From Laceyella sediminis (lineage in GTDB: Bacteria > Bacillota > Bacilli > Thermoactinomycetales > Thermoactinomycetaceae), in assembly GCF_003003125.1 (NCBI RefSeq), contig NZ_PVTZ01000005.1, positions 150,791 through 214,790 on the forward strand: 64,000 nt of DNA, given 5' to 3'. Shown here in pieces: positions 43,257 to 51,979 of the stretch. Below the pieces are notes generated by a model. It was not told the origin of the DNA. It was given only the letters and a program-made list of their open reading frames with translations, and did not search any database. Every line of letters begins with the position of its first letter. Position 1 is the stretch's first letter. The position numbers were made by a program, and so were the translations under genes.

Positions 43257-44317
43257 GCTTTCTCCCCCTCTCCATCAACCACAATGGGCACTTTCACTTC
43301 GATTTGGGTCCCTTTGCCCGGCACGGAAATCACTTCAGCGATGCCCCCGATTTCACTGGCCCGCTCCTGAATGGACTGCAAACCGTATGAAGAGGACTTC
43401 ACTTTGGACATATCGAAACCCACGCCGTTGTCAATCATCCGCAAATGGACATGGCGTCCCCGGAACACCAAACGCACGGTGACTGACGTCGCTTGCGCGT
43501 GGCGAAACACATTGGACAACCCTTCTTGCACAATCCGAAACAAATGATCCTCTACTCCTTTGGGCAAGCGAGGCAAATCCCCTACTTCCCAGTGCAACGA
43601 AGCGGGATGCTTGGCGCCAAACTCCTCAAGCAACTCCGCCAATCCCTCTTTCAGCCCTTTGCCCTCCAGAGTTACCGGGCGCAATTGCAACAACAGCGCA
43701 CGCATCTCGTTTTGGGCAATCCCGGCCATTTTCTCAATCATCGCAATTTGCTTGCCCACCGAGTCCTCCGCTTCAGGCAAGGTTTCTTTCATCGCCGAAG
43801 CCATCAAGGAGATGGCAAAAAGCTGTTGACTGACAGCGTCGTGCAACTCCCGTGCCAACCTTTGCCGCTCTTCGGAGATAACCGCTTGTTTCTGGGCTTC
43901 TACCCATTCCGCTTTCTCCGTAGATAATTTTTGCAATGAGGCGACTTGCTTTTCAATCCGTTCTGCCATCTGATTGAGCCGGGTTCCCACCAAGCCGATT
44001 TCATCTTCCCCAAGATCGGGCAGGCGATAGGAGAAATTACCTCGCTCAAAGCGCAGAATGGCCTCAATCAAGCGGGACAGCCTCCGTTTAATCGCATACC
44101 CGTAGAGAAAGCCAGCGCAAGCGCCCACAAGCAGAACCAAAACAAACGCCACCAACAAAACAGGCACTTTCGACAACTTGGTTGTCCACAGCGTTTCCCA
44201 ACCCAAGCGATAGGCATTGAGAAACACGGTCAGCAACAAGAAGGCCAAAACGGCGCAAACCCAGATGGTATACTGTGTCATGCGCCAGTGGATGTTGGTC
44301 GGTCGGTTTCCGTTCAT
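43253..44317 (-). CDS. liaS: LiaS-type sensor histidine kinase
   Basis: 354 aa: two N-terminal membrane helices (about 15-35 and 50-75) with a short extracellular loop, a HAMP-like linker, the HisKA_3 dimerisation domain with His159 in RQRLARELHDAVSQQ, and an HATPase domain (DNGVGFD, SSYGLQSIQERA). The short loop is typical of intramembrane-sensing kinases. It overlaps liaR downstream and liaF upstream, so the three are translationally linked. Confidence 0.93.
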   Translation of the reverse strand: MNGNRPTNIHWRMTQYTIWVCAVLAFLLLTVFLNAYRLGWETLWTTKLSKVPVLLVAFVLVLLVGACAGFLYGYAIKRRLSRLIEAILRFERGNFSYRLPDLGEDEIGLVGTRLNQMAERIEKQVASLQKLSTEKAEWVEAQKQAVISEERQRLARELHDAVSQQLFAISLMASAMKETLPEAEDSVGKQIAMIEKMAGIAQNEMRALLLQLRPVTLEGKGLKEGLAELLEEFGAKHPASLHWEVGDLPRLPKGVEDHLFRIVQEGLSNVFRHAQATSVTVRLVFRGRHVHLRMIDNGVGFDMSKVKSSSYGLQSIQERASEIGGIAEVISVPGKGTQIEVKVPIVVDGEGEKA

Positions 44318-45024
44318 AATTGCCTCACGCCCACGTCCCCTACCAACAGGGAAATGCTGATTTTCACTTTCCGCCTAGCTTGCTCATATCCTTTGGTCTC
44401 CAACATGATTTGGCGGTTGACGCCTCCTTGGTGGTGGCCTAGAATATCCAGATAGCCGGCGCTAACGGTTGCGGCAACAGACACATCTAGGTCATCTGGG
44501 ACATAAATGTCCACATCTCCGATAAGCCCGCTGATCACGATCGCACTTTCCCCTTCGGGAATGATCGCTTTTGACAAATCCAATTTGATATCGTTAACCA
44601 CGGCGGACCGATTGAGATCAACCAAGTCATAACGCAGATTCATCAAGTGCAGGGTTCCCGCCATTGCATTGGGGGAGCCGGATTTCTTTACGATCAAATC
44701 AGCCGGCGGCACATGGGCACCTCCATCCATTTCCGGCGTCTCCTCTTGGCTACGGCCAGTGAACAGGCGGTAGCCGAAAAAGACCAGCAGGATGGAGAAG
44801 GCAATCCATCCCCACTCCACTTCAGCAAGGTGACTGATAAATACAACCGCGGATAAAAGCAAGAAGCCATAACCCCATTTGCGGCGGTGATTGCGCAACA
44901 AAATAATCCCGATGATAAATAAAACCAATGAACCGACAAAAAACCAATCAGTCAACCCCCATAAAATCAAAGCCCCGGCACCCAAGATAATCCATCCCGC
45001 CAACCTGTTTTGAAACAGGCGCAC
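44314..45024 (-). CDS. liaF: LiaF-type membrane regulator
   Basis: 236 aa from the GTG at 45022-45024, behind GGGGGGAG. Four N-terminal membrane helices (WIILGAGALILWGLTDWFFV onward) are followed by a C-terminal beta-helical domain of the LiaF type (IPEGESAIVISGLIGDVDIY, VSAAVTVSAGYLDILG-like VSVAATVSAGYLDILGHHQG). LiaF keeps LiaS inactive without stress. Its stop overlaps the liaS start. Confidence 0.92.
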   Translation of the reverse strand: MRLFQNRLAGWIILGAGALILWGLTDWFFVGSLVLFIIGIILLRNHRRKWGYGFLLLSAVVFISHLAEVEWGWIAFSILLVFFGYRLFTGRSQEETPEMDGGAHVPPADLIVKKSGSPNAMAGTLHLMNLRYDLVDLNRSAVVNDIKLDLSKAIIPEGESAIVISGLIGDVDIYVPDDLDVSVAATVSAGYLDILGHHQGGVNRQIMLETKGYEQARRKVKISISLLVGDVGVRQL

Positions 45025-45283
45025 AATGCTCCCCCCTTCATTCCCGTATGGCCGAGTGCTCAATGCACACGGATCTTGCCGCTCAGATTCTCCAACATGA
45101 TGGCATGTCTCCTCTATTCGTTGGTCGCACTTCCATCCTGTTTGTTTTCGGTTATGCGTATAGGCATACTTCACACCACCATGGGCCATCCTCCGTAACC
45201 ACCAACGAACATCCCGCTTATTTTCAGGGATCATATCCTTCTATTATGGACGAAGAGCCCCAGCCTTGAAAACAGGGCAACGG

Positions 45284-45571
45284 TCAATCCCGGATCATGC
45301 GCCATCCCCAATACAAGCATGCCGCGCCAAAGCAAAAGCCGATTAAAAAAGGGACCCCGGGCAAAAACAGAAGGATACCGAAAAGAAAAGTAAACAGTCC
45401 CACCCGTTTTTCCTCCGTCGATTCCGCCCTTTTCATCAAGCTGACACCAATAACGATCACGGCCCCAGCAAGCAAAGAGCCCGCTATGCCATCGGGAATA
45501 CCATTCATGAACGCCAGCGCCCCAAGAATCATGAAAAACAAGCCAGCCTGCTTTTTTTTGTCCCGCTTCAT
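45284..45571 (-). CDS. Small membrane protein of the lia locus
   Basis: 95 aa with three or four hydrophobic segments (LFFMILGALAFMNGIPDGI, LLAGAVIVIGVSLM, LFTFLFGILLFLPGVPFLIG). AGGTGGGG precedes the ATG. It lies between the PspA-like gene and liaF on the same strand and is probably part of the stress locus. No named family. Confidence 0.75.
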   Translation of the reverse strand: MKRDKKKQAGLFFMILGALAFMNGIPDGIAGSLLAGAVIVIGVSLMKRAESTEEKRVGLFTFLFGILLFLPGVPFLIGFCFGAACLYWGWRMIRD

Positions 45572-45684
45572 CTTTCCCCACCTTTATCAGTTATGTTCCC
45601 ATTGCCCTAAGACCTCTTCTTGGTAAAACGTATCATAAAACCACCTCATGCCCGAGCCCTGACCGGGCAAACCAACAGCCAACG

Positions 45685-45720
45685 CACAAAAGACTCCGGA
45701 TTCGGACGGAGTCTTTTGTG
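45685..45720 (-). terminator. Terminator between the liaIH-like pair and the downstream lia genes
   Basis: AAAAGACTCCG pairs with CGGAGTCTTTT. It probably limits read-through from the highly inducible liaIH-like genes into liaFSR. Confidence 0.8.
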
Positions 45721-45737
45721 CGCGTGCCCTCTTGTTC

Positions 45738-46367
45738 TTATGAACTCCCTTCAGCCGGATTAAGAGCGATCTGCGCGGCGGATGACGATGCCGGAATCAG
45801 CTTGGCCTCCGTGGGATTCTCACCAGCTAGCTCTCGCGTCTTAATCTCCATTTCCACAATGCGCTGGAACTCTTTCAGCAAGGTGTCAGAGGTGGTGAAA
45901 TGAAGCATGGCTTGAACGCGCTGATTCGCTTTAGCCATCTCAGCGCGGGCCACCAATTCATTTTTCTTGTCTTTCAGATCAAGATATTTTTTCTCCAGTT
46001 GGCTCACTCGGTGCCGTAAGGCTTCTGTCTGCGTGGTGGATTTTTGCGCATATCCTTCGTATTCTATCACTTTTTCCCGATAGTATTCTTCTTCCGCCAA
46101 GGCTCTGTTCGCCAACTCTTCTTCTCCCGCTTCCTTGGCGATTCTGGCCTGTTCTGCACGCTTTTCAGCCAGCTTGTTCGCATCACTCGCTTGCCGGCGG
46201 TATTGTTCAGTCAGCAACTGTTGTTTGGCAAGCATCGCTTTGCCCGCGGAAATCTCCTTTTCAATGTTGCGCAGATGCCGTTTAAGCATTGCTTCTGGCT
46301 TGTCCGCATCATTGATGATTTCATGGTAGGTCGCCACCAAGTAATCCCAAATTCGTTGCAAAGACAT
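45738..46367 (-). CDS. liaH: PspA/IM30-family phage shock protein (LiaH-like)
   Basis: 209 aa coiled-coil protein from the ATG at 46365-46367, behind GAGGGGG. The PspA N-terminus is MSLQRIWDYLVATYHEIIND, followed by a long heptad-rich region to about residue 180. The C-terminal tail is Ala/Ser-rich. Proteins of this family form rings on stressed membranes. Location upstream of liaFSR supports the LiaH role. Confidence 0.92.
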   Translation of the reverse strand: MSLQRIWDYLVATYHEIINDADKPEAMLKRHLRNIEKEISAGKAMLAKQQLLTEQYRRQASDANKLAEKRAEQARIAKEAGEEELANRALAEEEYYREKVIEYEGYAQKSTTQTEALRHRVSQLEKKYLDLKDKKNELVARAEMAKANQRVQAMLHFTTSDTLLKEFQRIVEMEIKTRELAGENPTEAKLIPASSSAAQIALNPAEGSS

Positions 46368-46401
46368 AAGCCATTCCCCCTCATGATGATGTGATTTTAT
46401 G

Positions 46402-46779
46402 CTATTGTTTGTTTTGTTTATCCATAAACGCACGCCAATCGGCATCAAAAGAAGTATCGTTTGTCGGCGTTCTTGGAGCGGTCACCTTCTCCAAGGAGAT
46501 GGAGAGACCCCCGTTAAACACCTTCCATCCCAGATAAAAGAGCACTCCGCCAATCAATAAACCGACCACCGAGGGGAACCATCTGAATAACAATAGCGCC
46601 GCCACCCCCATCACTAGTACGGCTACTACCTTTTGCCCTTCAGTGGTTGCCCGTTTCCACCGTTTCAATCCGTATACCATGAGGGCACCCGTCAACAACA
46701 AGACGAGCAAGCCGCCAATGTCATCGAGACAGATAGCGATCCCGATGAGTAACAACAACCCTCCAAACAATTTTTTCAT
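46402..46779 (-). CDS. LiaI-like membrane protein
   Basis: 125 aa from the ATG at 46777-46779, with GGGAGGG upstream. Hydrophobic segments LFGGLLLLIGIAICLDDIGG, LLVLLLTGALMVYGL, VLVMGVAALLLFRWF and VGLLIGGVLFYLGWKVF are followed by a soluble tail. It begins the stress locus and is probably co-transcribed with the PspA-like gene, as LiaI is with LiaH. Confidence 0.78.
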   Translation of the reverse strand: MKKLFGGLLLLIGIAICLDDIGGLLVLLLTGALMVYGLKRWKRATTEGQKVVAVLVMGVAALLLFRWFPSVVGLLIGGVLFYLGWKVFNGGLSISLEKVTAPRTPTNDTSFDADWRAFMDKQNKQ

Positions 46780-47150
46780 CTGTTTCCCTCCCTTGCACCT
46801 GCTCGACTCCATCATACCGAAGCGTCCTTGTGCACAACACGACCCTGAGTGCCATTTTGGACTACGACTTGAGTCGGAGGGGCGCTTGCGACCATAGCGC
46901 GATTCCCTCTCAAACCGGCATTCCGCTTTAGGCTCTTAATATGTATCTCTCCAATCCACCAGCATCACCGTCGCATTGCCAGCTGACCAACTCTCAAACC
47001 TTCTATGCACCATCTGCTTTGCCAAAACAAACCGGCTCTTTTTTATCACCAAAAGAAACTGATATGATGGACATGCATTTCATATCACCGATTAGGTAAC
47101 CATTTGATCAAACCTACATTGTGTTTATTTAGGAGGACGCTCATTTTCAT
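46780..47150. other. Divergent intergenic region of the lia and nos genes
   Basis: About 370 bases between divergent genes; promoters of both must lie here. TATGAT at 47062-47067 is a possible nos -10 without a clear -35. I see no gene. Confidence 0.5.
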
Positions 47151-48236
47151 ATGAACAACGCGCTACATCATGCGGCAGAACAATTCATCCAGACTTGCTA
47201 CCAGGAACTGGGCAAACCAGCAACCGAAACACAGGCGAGACTGAAAGAAGTGAAACGGCACATTGACCGGTTCGGCTATTATGAACACACAGACGAAGAA
47301 TTGGCGCATGGCGCCAAAGTGGCCTGGCGCAATGCCAACCGATGCATCGGTCGCCTGTTCTGGAATCGCCTAAACGTGATCGACGCCCGTCATCTCCAAA
47401 AAGAGGCGGATGTGTTTCAAGCCTTGCTCAATCACATTGAAATAGGCACCAACGGCGGAGAAATCATCCCCACCATCACCATCTTCCAACCAGAAATAAA
47501 TCAAGTCGCCCCTGTGCGTATCTGGAATCATCAACTCATCCGCTATGCGGGATATGACACACCTTCCGGCATCGTTGGTGACCCTTCATCCCTGACTTTC
47601 ACTCGCGCTTGCCAATCCTTGGGATGGCGCGGAGCAGGCACGCATTTCGACCCGTTGCCCCTCGTCGTCCAACTGAACGGGCAAACGCCGCGGTGGCTGC
47701 AGATACCACGGGAACTCATCTTAGAAGTGCCGATCCTTCATCCGCTCCACGACTTATTTGGCGAGTTGGAGGTCAAATGGTACGCCGTGCCAATCATCGC
47801 GGACATGCGTTTGGAAATCGGAGGGATCAACTACCCGGCAGCTCCGTTTAATGGTTGGTACATGGGCACAGAGATTGGAGCGCGAAATCTGGCAGATGAA
47901 GCGCGCTACAACTTGCTTCCGCGCATCGCGGCCAACCTTGGTTTGGACACGCGTTCCCACGCCTCCTTATGGAAAGACCGGGCCTTGGTTGAGTTGAATA
48001 TCGCCGTGTTGCACTCCTTCAAACGCCACGGAGTGACCATCGTGGATCACCACACAGCCGCCCAACAGTTTAAAGCCTTTGAAAAAAACGAAGAAAAAGC
48101 TGGACGGGACTTGACCGGAGACTGGACTTGGCTGATCCCGCCCCTATCTCCCGCAACCACCCACATCTTCCACCGAACCTACGAAAATGCGATTGTTTCA
48201 CCCAATTTTTTCTATCAACAGCCGCCTTATCTCTAA
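47151..48236 (+). CDS. nos: Bacterial nitric oxide synthase oxygenase
   Basis: 361 aa, the length of Firmicutes NOS, which lacks a reductase domain and uses general cellular reductases. The proximal heme ligand is Cys65 in [11 protein letters not shown]. The arginine-binding region is [10 protein letters not shown] with Glu241. It makes nitric oxide from arginine, which in Bacillus and Staphylococcus protects against oxidants and antibiotics. AGGAGG lies 14 bases before the ATG, a long spacing that suggests modest translation. A palindrome overlaps the stop. The biosynthesis-like operon at 48724 starts 490 bases downstream. Confidence 0.95.
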   Translation: MNNALHHAAEQFIQTCYQELGKPATETQARLKEVKRHIDRFGYYEHTDEELAHGAKVAWRNANRCIGRLFWNRLNVIDARHLQKEADVFQALLNHIEIGTNGGEIIPTITIFQPEINQVAPVRIWNHQLIRYAGYDTPSGIVGDPSSLTFTRACQSLGWRGAGTHFDPLPLVVQLNGQTPRWLQIPRELILEVPILHPLHDLFGELEVKWYAVPIIADMRLEIGGINYPAAPFNGWYMGTEIGARNLADEARYNLLPRIAANLGLDTRSHASLWKDRALVELNIAVLHSFKRHGVTIVDHHTAAQQFKAFEKNEEKAGRDLTGDWTWLIPPLSPATTHIFHRTYENAIVSPNFFYQQPPYL

Positions 48237-48244
48237 TAAGGCGG
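48222..48244 (+). terminator. Hairpin overlapping the nos stop codon
   Basis: CCGCCTTAT pairs with AATAAGGCGG around CTCT, followed by a weak T-containing tail. Confidence 0.55.
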
Positions 48245-48429
48245 TTAAATCTTGTTGTAAGGAGTCCTGGAACCAACACACAGGGCAGGCGCATGATCAA
48301 ATAGTAAAATTTTAAATTTATATTCTAAATCAAACAAAAACACCTTCGTTCACAGCCCGTCATCAGTAAATGATCAGTTTTTAAAAAAACATAAAATCAA
48401 TAAATGACAGAAATAACTTTCTAACCATT

Positions 48430-48567
48430 CTAGGGCGTGTCTGATGAATAGACCAGCGACTCCAAAGCCATTTTCTCATTCGCTTCACGCGTTGCGAGGC
48501 GCTCCTCGAGAAAATGTTTTTCCGCCGCTTCTTCCCCACACATCTTGATTTGCCAGACACATCCTAG
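48430..48567 (+). mobile_element. MITE-like repeat, copy B
   Basis: 138-bp element with CTAG at both borders (48430-48433 and 48564-48567). The ends are GGCGTGTCTGATGAATAG and GATTTGCCAGACACATCC. The body is nearly the same as copy A, in the same orientation. It lies between nos and the 48724 operon. The CTAG flanks look like a target duplication or part of the end. Confidence 0.88.
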
Positions 48568-48647
48568 CATCACTCATTCAATTCACAATAAAAATAATGA
48601 ATGTACATATAATTAAATTTTATATATAACTGATTCGACTAAATTTA

Positions 48648-48676
48648 TTGAATATTTTATCGGCGGGTGATATATT
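48648..48676 (+). promoter_or_regulatory. Promoter of the 48724-53233 operon
   Basis: TTGAAT (48648-48653), a 17-base spacer and TATATT (48671-48676). It lies 48 bases before the first gene. Confidence 0.75.
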
Positions 48677-48723
48677 GTACTTGTGAATCCAAACATCATG
48701 AAAAGAAGGGTGGATGCCAAACC

Positions 48724-49419
48724 ATGGCCGTAACAACGGGTATTCCGACAAGAGAAGAAATGGAAAGCATCGCTAAGGAAGAAATGGAGAAGTTGTTTGA
48801 GACTGTTCCGATGACCAAAGAGTTTCACGCCGGACAAGCTATCGATCGGGAATATTACAAGCGTCACCTGATGGAAACGATCATTCGCATCGGACTGAAC
48901 AATGAAGTCGACTCCTACTGCTTGTACAAAATCGGCTACAGCGACAACAAACTAGCGCAACTCCTCTCCACTTACCTCGCGGAAGAATTCGGCCATGACA
49001 ACCTGTTCCTATCCGACCTGGAGAAATTCGGCGTGACCAGGGAAGAAGTGAAAAACACTCCCCCGCTCTTTTCTACCCAATTGCTGATCGGCTACATGTA
49101 CTATTCCATCGACAAAGACGGCCCCATGCCCACCATGGTGTGGAACTGGTTCGTCGAATGGTATTCCGACCAGTACAACATGAACATCGCCAAAAAAGCC
49201 GCTGACGAATACGGTACAGAATATGTGAAGGGCTCCATGGCCCACCTGGGCGTGGATGAGCACGAAGATCACGTCGGGCTCATGTATCAAACAGTCGAGC
49301 GGGTGATGAAAACCCCAGAAGACGGTGAAAAAGCAAAAGATTATCTGCGCAAATTCATCCACCTCATCAGCATGTACTTCCAAGAGCTGCATGACACAAC
49401 AATTGGCCAAAACGCTTAA
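48724..49419 (+). CDS. Heme-oxygenase-like helical protein, candidate diiron oxidase
   Basis: 231 aa all-helical protein from the ATG at 48724, with GAAGGGTGG upstream. Pattern and length suggest the heme-oxygenase-like fold used by TenA, PqqC and the diiron (HDO) oxidases. Possible metal ligands are Glu and His in LAEEFGHDN, Glu in WFVEWYSDQY, and the His/Asp cluster in MAHLGVDEHEDHVG (the HxxxD spacing matches SznF-type proteins). HDO enzymes oxidise amines, fatty acids or amino acids in biosynthetic pathways. The assignment is by motif spacing only. It is the first gene of a run with two ATP-grasp ligases and an exporter. Confidence 0.65.
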   Translation: MAVTTGIPTREEMESIAKEEMEKLFETVPMTKEFHAGQAIDREYYKRHLMETIIRIGLNNEVDSYCLYKIGYSDNKLAQLLSTYLAEEFGHDNLFLSDLEKFGVTREEVKNTPPLFSTQLLIGYMYYSIDKDGPMPTMVWNWFVEWYSDQYNMNIAKKAADEYGTEYVKGSMAHLGVDEHEDHVGLMYQTVERVMKTPEDGEKAKDYLRKFIHLISMYFQELHDTTIGQNA

Positions 49420-49497
49420 AGCAAACCCAAGGGAGAAAATGTTCTTCATTTTCTCCCTTCTATATAATCCCCACATATTGAAAGGATGAGAAAGGCA

Positions 49498-50733
49498 ATG
49501 AACGTGGTAATATTAGAGCCTGTTTCTTCGGGATGGAAGCTGATCCCCAAAGCGAAAGAGTTGAACCACACCGTGATTGTTCTGACCTATGACCAAGGGG
49601 AACGGATCATTCCCGCCGAGTTTCTGCGACTGGCCGACCGGATTGAGCGCGTTGACACAAACGACGACCAGGCAGTGATAGACCTAGCATGGAAACTGGA
49701 TAAAGAACTGGGTATTGATGCGGTCATTCCCGGATTTGAGTATTATGTCCCCCTGAGTAACCGGATTAACCACTTGTTGGGCAATGCGGGATTAAATCCT
49801 GAAGTGGTCGATCACCTGCGATACAAGGATTTGATGCGAACTGCCCTTGCCGATGCTGGAGTGCGTGTCCCACGCTACCGCTTGGTGACTGACGCAGAGG
49901 AACTGGAAGCAGCGGCGGCGTATGTCGGCTTTCCCCTGGTCGCCAAACCGGTCGACTGCTCGGGAAGCTTCAACGTGCGAAAAGCGGACAACCACTCGGA
50001 ATTGGAAGAAGCCTACCGGCGCATCGCAGAAATGGAGGTTAACGATTTGGAACAGACGGCGCGCGGGGATGTGCTGCTTGAAGAATATTTGCAAGGGCCG
50101 GAATACAGTGTGGAAGGCTTGGTAGCAGGGGAAACGATTCACTATTTCAGCATCACCGAAAAACTGCTGGGTCCGGAGCCTTACTTTGTGGAAGTGGGCC
50201 ATATCGTCAGCGCTCCCTTGGACGCAGAAGCCGAAAAGAACATCCATCATTACGTAAGCCAAGTCATCAAAGCACTTGGCATCAACATGGGTCCATTCCA
50301 CGCTGAAATCCGCCTGACGTCAACAGGGCCCGTCTTGATCGAAATCGGGGTTCGCTTGGCTGGAGATTACATCTGCGATTTGATTTATCATGCCAAAGGG
50401 ATCGACCTGTACAAGCTGATGATAGACAGTTACTTGGGCAACCCTTTGTCACTGCCGGAGCAAACCGCCCAGCGGGTGGCGGGAGTCCGCTTCTTCGTTC
50501 GCGAAAATCTCAAACGCTACGACACGGTGGAAGGGTTGGAGCAACTTCGCGCCCTTGACGGCCTCATTGACTGCAACCTCACCATCCCGACAGGCCAGGA
50601 GATTCCAGAAGCGAACAGTTTCATGGGCAGAATCGGATTTTTTGCCGTGGTTGGCGACGACTATGATCGCCTGAAAGAAACCTTGTTGCAAGGCGACCGT
50701 CAAATCAAATTTAAGCAGCTCACCAAAAAATAG
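49498..50733 (+). CDS. ATP-grasp ligase 1
   Basis: 411 aa from the ATG at 49498; an ATG 12 bases upstream is possible but sits directly on GAAAGG. The ATP-grasp fold is clear: VAKPVDCSGSFNVRKADN (ATP-binding Lys and Gly/Ser loop), VLLEEYLQGPEYSVEGLV, GPFHAEIRL and the Mg-binding VLIEIGVRLAGDYI. It resembles BacD-, carnosine-synthase- and L-amino-acid-ligase-type enzymes that join a carboxylate to an amine with ATP. The gene follows the heme-oxygenase-like gene by 78 bases and precedes ligase 2 by 9 bases. Confidence 0.88.
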   Translation: MNVVILEPVSSGWKLIPKAKELNHTVIVLTYDQGERIIPAEFLRLADRIERVDTNDDQAVIDLAWKLDKELGIDAVIPGFEYYVPLSNRINHLLGNAGLNPEVVDHLRYKDLMRTALADAGVRVPRYRLVTDAEELEAAAAYVGFPLVAKPVDCSGSFNVRKADNHSELEEAYRRIAEMEVNDLEQTARGDVLLEEYLQGPEYSVEGLVAGETIHYFSITEKLLGPEPYFVEVGHIVSAPLDAEAEKNIHHYVSQVIKALGINMGPFHAEIRLTSTGPVLIEIGVRLAGDYICDLIYHAKGIDLYKLMIDSYLGNPLSLPEQTAQRVAGVRFFVRENLKRYDTVEGLEQLRALDGLIDCNLTIPTGQEIPEANSFMGRIGFFAVVGDDYDRLKETLLQGDRQIKFKQLTKK

Positions 50734-50742
50734 GAGGAACCG

Positions 50743-51957
50743 ATGAAAGCGGAAAACATCGTGGTGATCAACCGTTGGGATGACGACTTCGCCGCATATG
50801 ATCGCTTGTTAGACCACCAGCAACACCGCATCTTCTACATTGTGAATAAAGCTGGTAGCGAGGGTATCCGCCATATTAAACAACATACAAAAACCTTTGT
50901 GGTGGACGATCTCGAAGATATAAGCCAATTGATGGGTCCCATGCAGGCGATCAGCGATGAACATGGGCAAATCGACCGGCTCTTAGCCCTGTCGGAATTT
51001 GATTTGATCCAAGCGGCCGAGTTGCGTTCTCGCTTTCGTATCCCCGGTGTGGACAGGGAGCAAGTCAAACTGTTTCGAGACAAGGTGAGCATGAAGGAGC
51101 GCCTGCTCGCCAAAGGTTTGTCCGTTCCCCGCTTTCTTGACTTGCGTGACAGTGAAGAGGCCATCCGTTTCGCTGCGGAAGTGGGTTACCCGCTGATCCT
51201 CAAACCCCGGACAGGCGCCGCGAGCCAAGGGGTGTATAAGGTCGACACGGAAGCAGACCTCCGCCGCCTCCTTCAGGCAATCGACATCACCGATTACGAG
51301 TGCGAGGAGTATGTGGACGGCCCCATCTATCATGTAGACGGTGTGATTCATCAACAACAGTTGCTATTCGTCCGACCCTCCCGCTATATCCACACCTGCC
51401 TGGATTTCAACCATGGCCAGCCGCTTGGGTCAGTCATGCTGCCTCCAGGCGAACAGAACGACACCATCACGCTGTTTACCAAACAAGTACTCCAAGCCTT
51501 GGGTCTTGAACGCGGCATTTTCCATTTGGAGATCATCATGCGGCACGACTCCGAGCCGGTCTTTCTGGAGATTGGAGCCAGAATCGGCGGAGGGGAGATT
51601 CCCTTTTTGTTCAAAGACCTCTACGGGCTGGACTTGGTCAAAGAATGGGTGGATCTCGAGCTGGACCAGTTTAAGGGCCTGCATATCAAAAACTCGTCTT
51701 GGTACGGAGGCTTCCTCATGGTGCCGGAGCCGGCCGAAACCCCTTGCGAAGTGGTAGAGCGAACAGATCTGATCCAAACCATCGGTACCTTGTACAAACA
51801 GATCCTACCCGAACCCGGCCAGATCTTGGATGGGAACGGCGGATATCTAAAGATCGGTGGCCGTTTCCGATACAAGTCCCTAGATCCCATGCAAATTGAG
51901 CGGGATATTGCGATGACCATCGAGAAATACAAATTGATTACCCGTTTATGTGACTAG
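50743..51957 (+). CDS. ATP-grasp ligase 2
   Basis: 404 aa; the ATG at 50743 follows TAGGAGGAA. Motifs: PLILKPRTGAASQGVYKVDT, YECEEYVDGPIYHVDGVIH, RGIFHLEIIM and PVFLEIGARIGGGEIPFLF. It is a distant paralogue of ligase 1, sharing the domain plan but little sequence, so the two probably make different bonds in succession. The amino acid or acyl substrates cannot be read from the sequence. Confidence 0.88.
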   Translation: MKAENIVVINRWDDDFAAYDRLLDHQQHRIFYIVNKAGSEGIRHIKQHTKTFVVDDLEDISQLMGPMQAISDEHGQIDRLLALSEFDLIQAAELRSRFRIPGVDREQVKLFRDKVSMKERLLAKGLSVPRFLDLRDSEEAIRFAAEVGYPLILKPRTGAASQGVYKVDTEADLRRLLQAIDITDYECEEYVDGPIYHVDGVIHQQQLLFVRPSRYIHTCLDFNHGQPLGSVMLPPGEQNDTITLFTKQVLQALGLERGIFHLEIIMRHDSEPVFLEIGARIGGGEIPFLFKDLYGLDLVKEWVDLELDQFKGLHIKNSSWYGGFLMVPEPAETPCEVVERTDLIQTIGTLYKQILPEPGQILDGNGGYLKIGGRFRYKSLDPMQIERDIAMTIEKYKLITRLCD

Positions 51958-51979
51958 AAAATGAGAAGGTGGTTCATGC

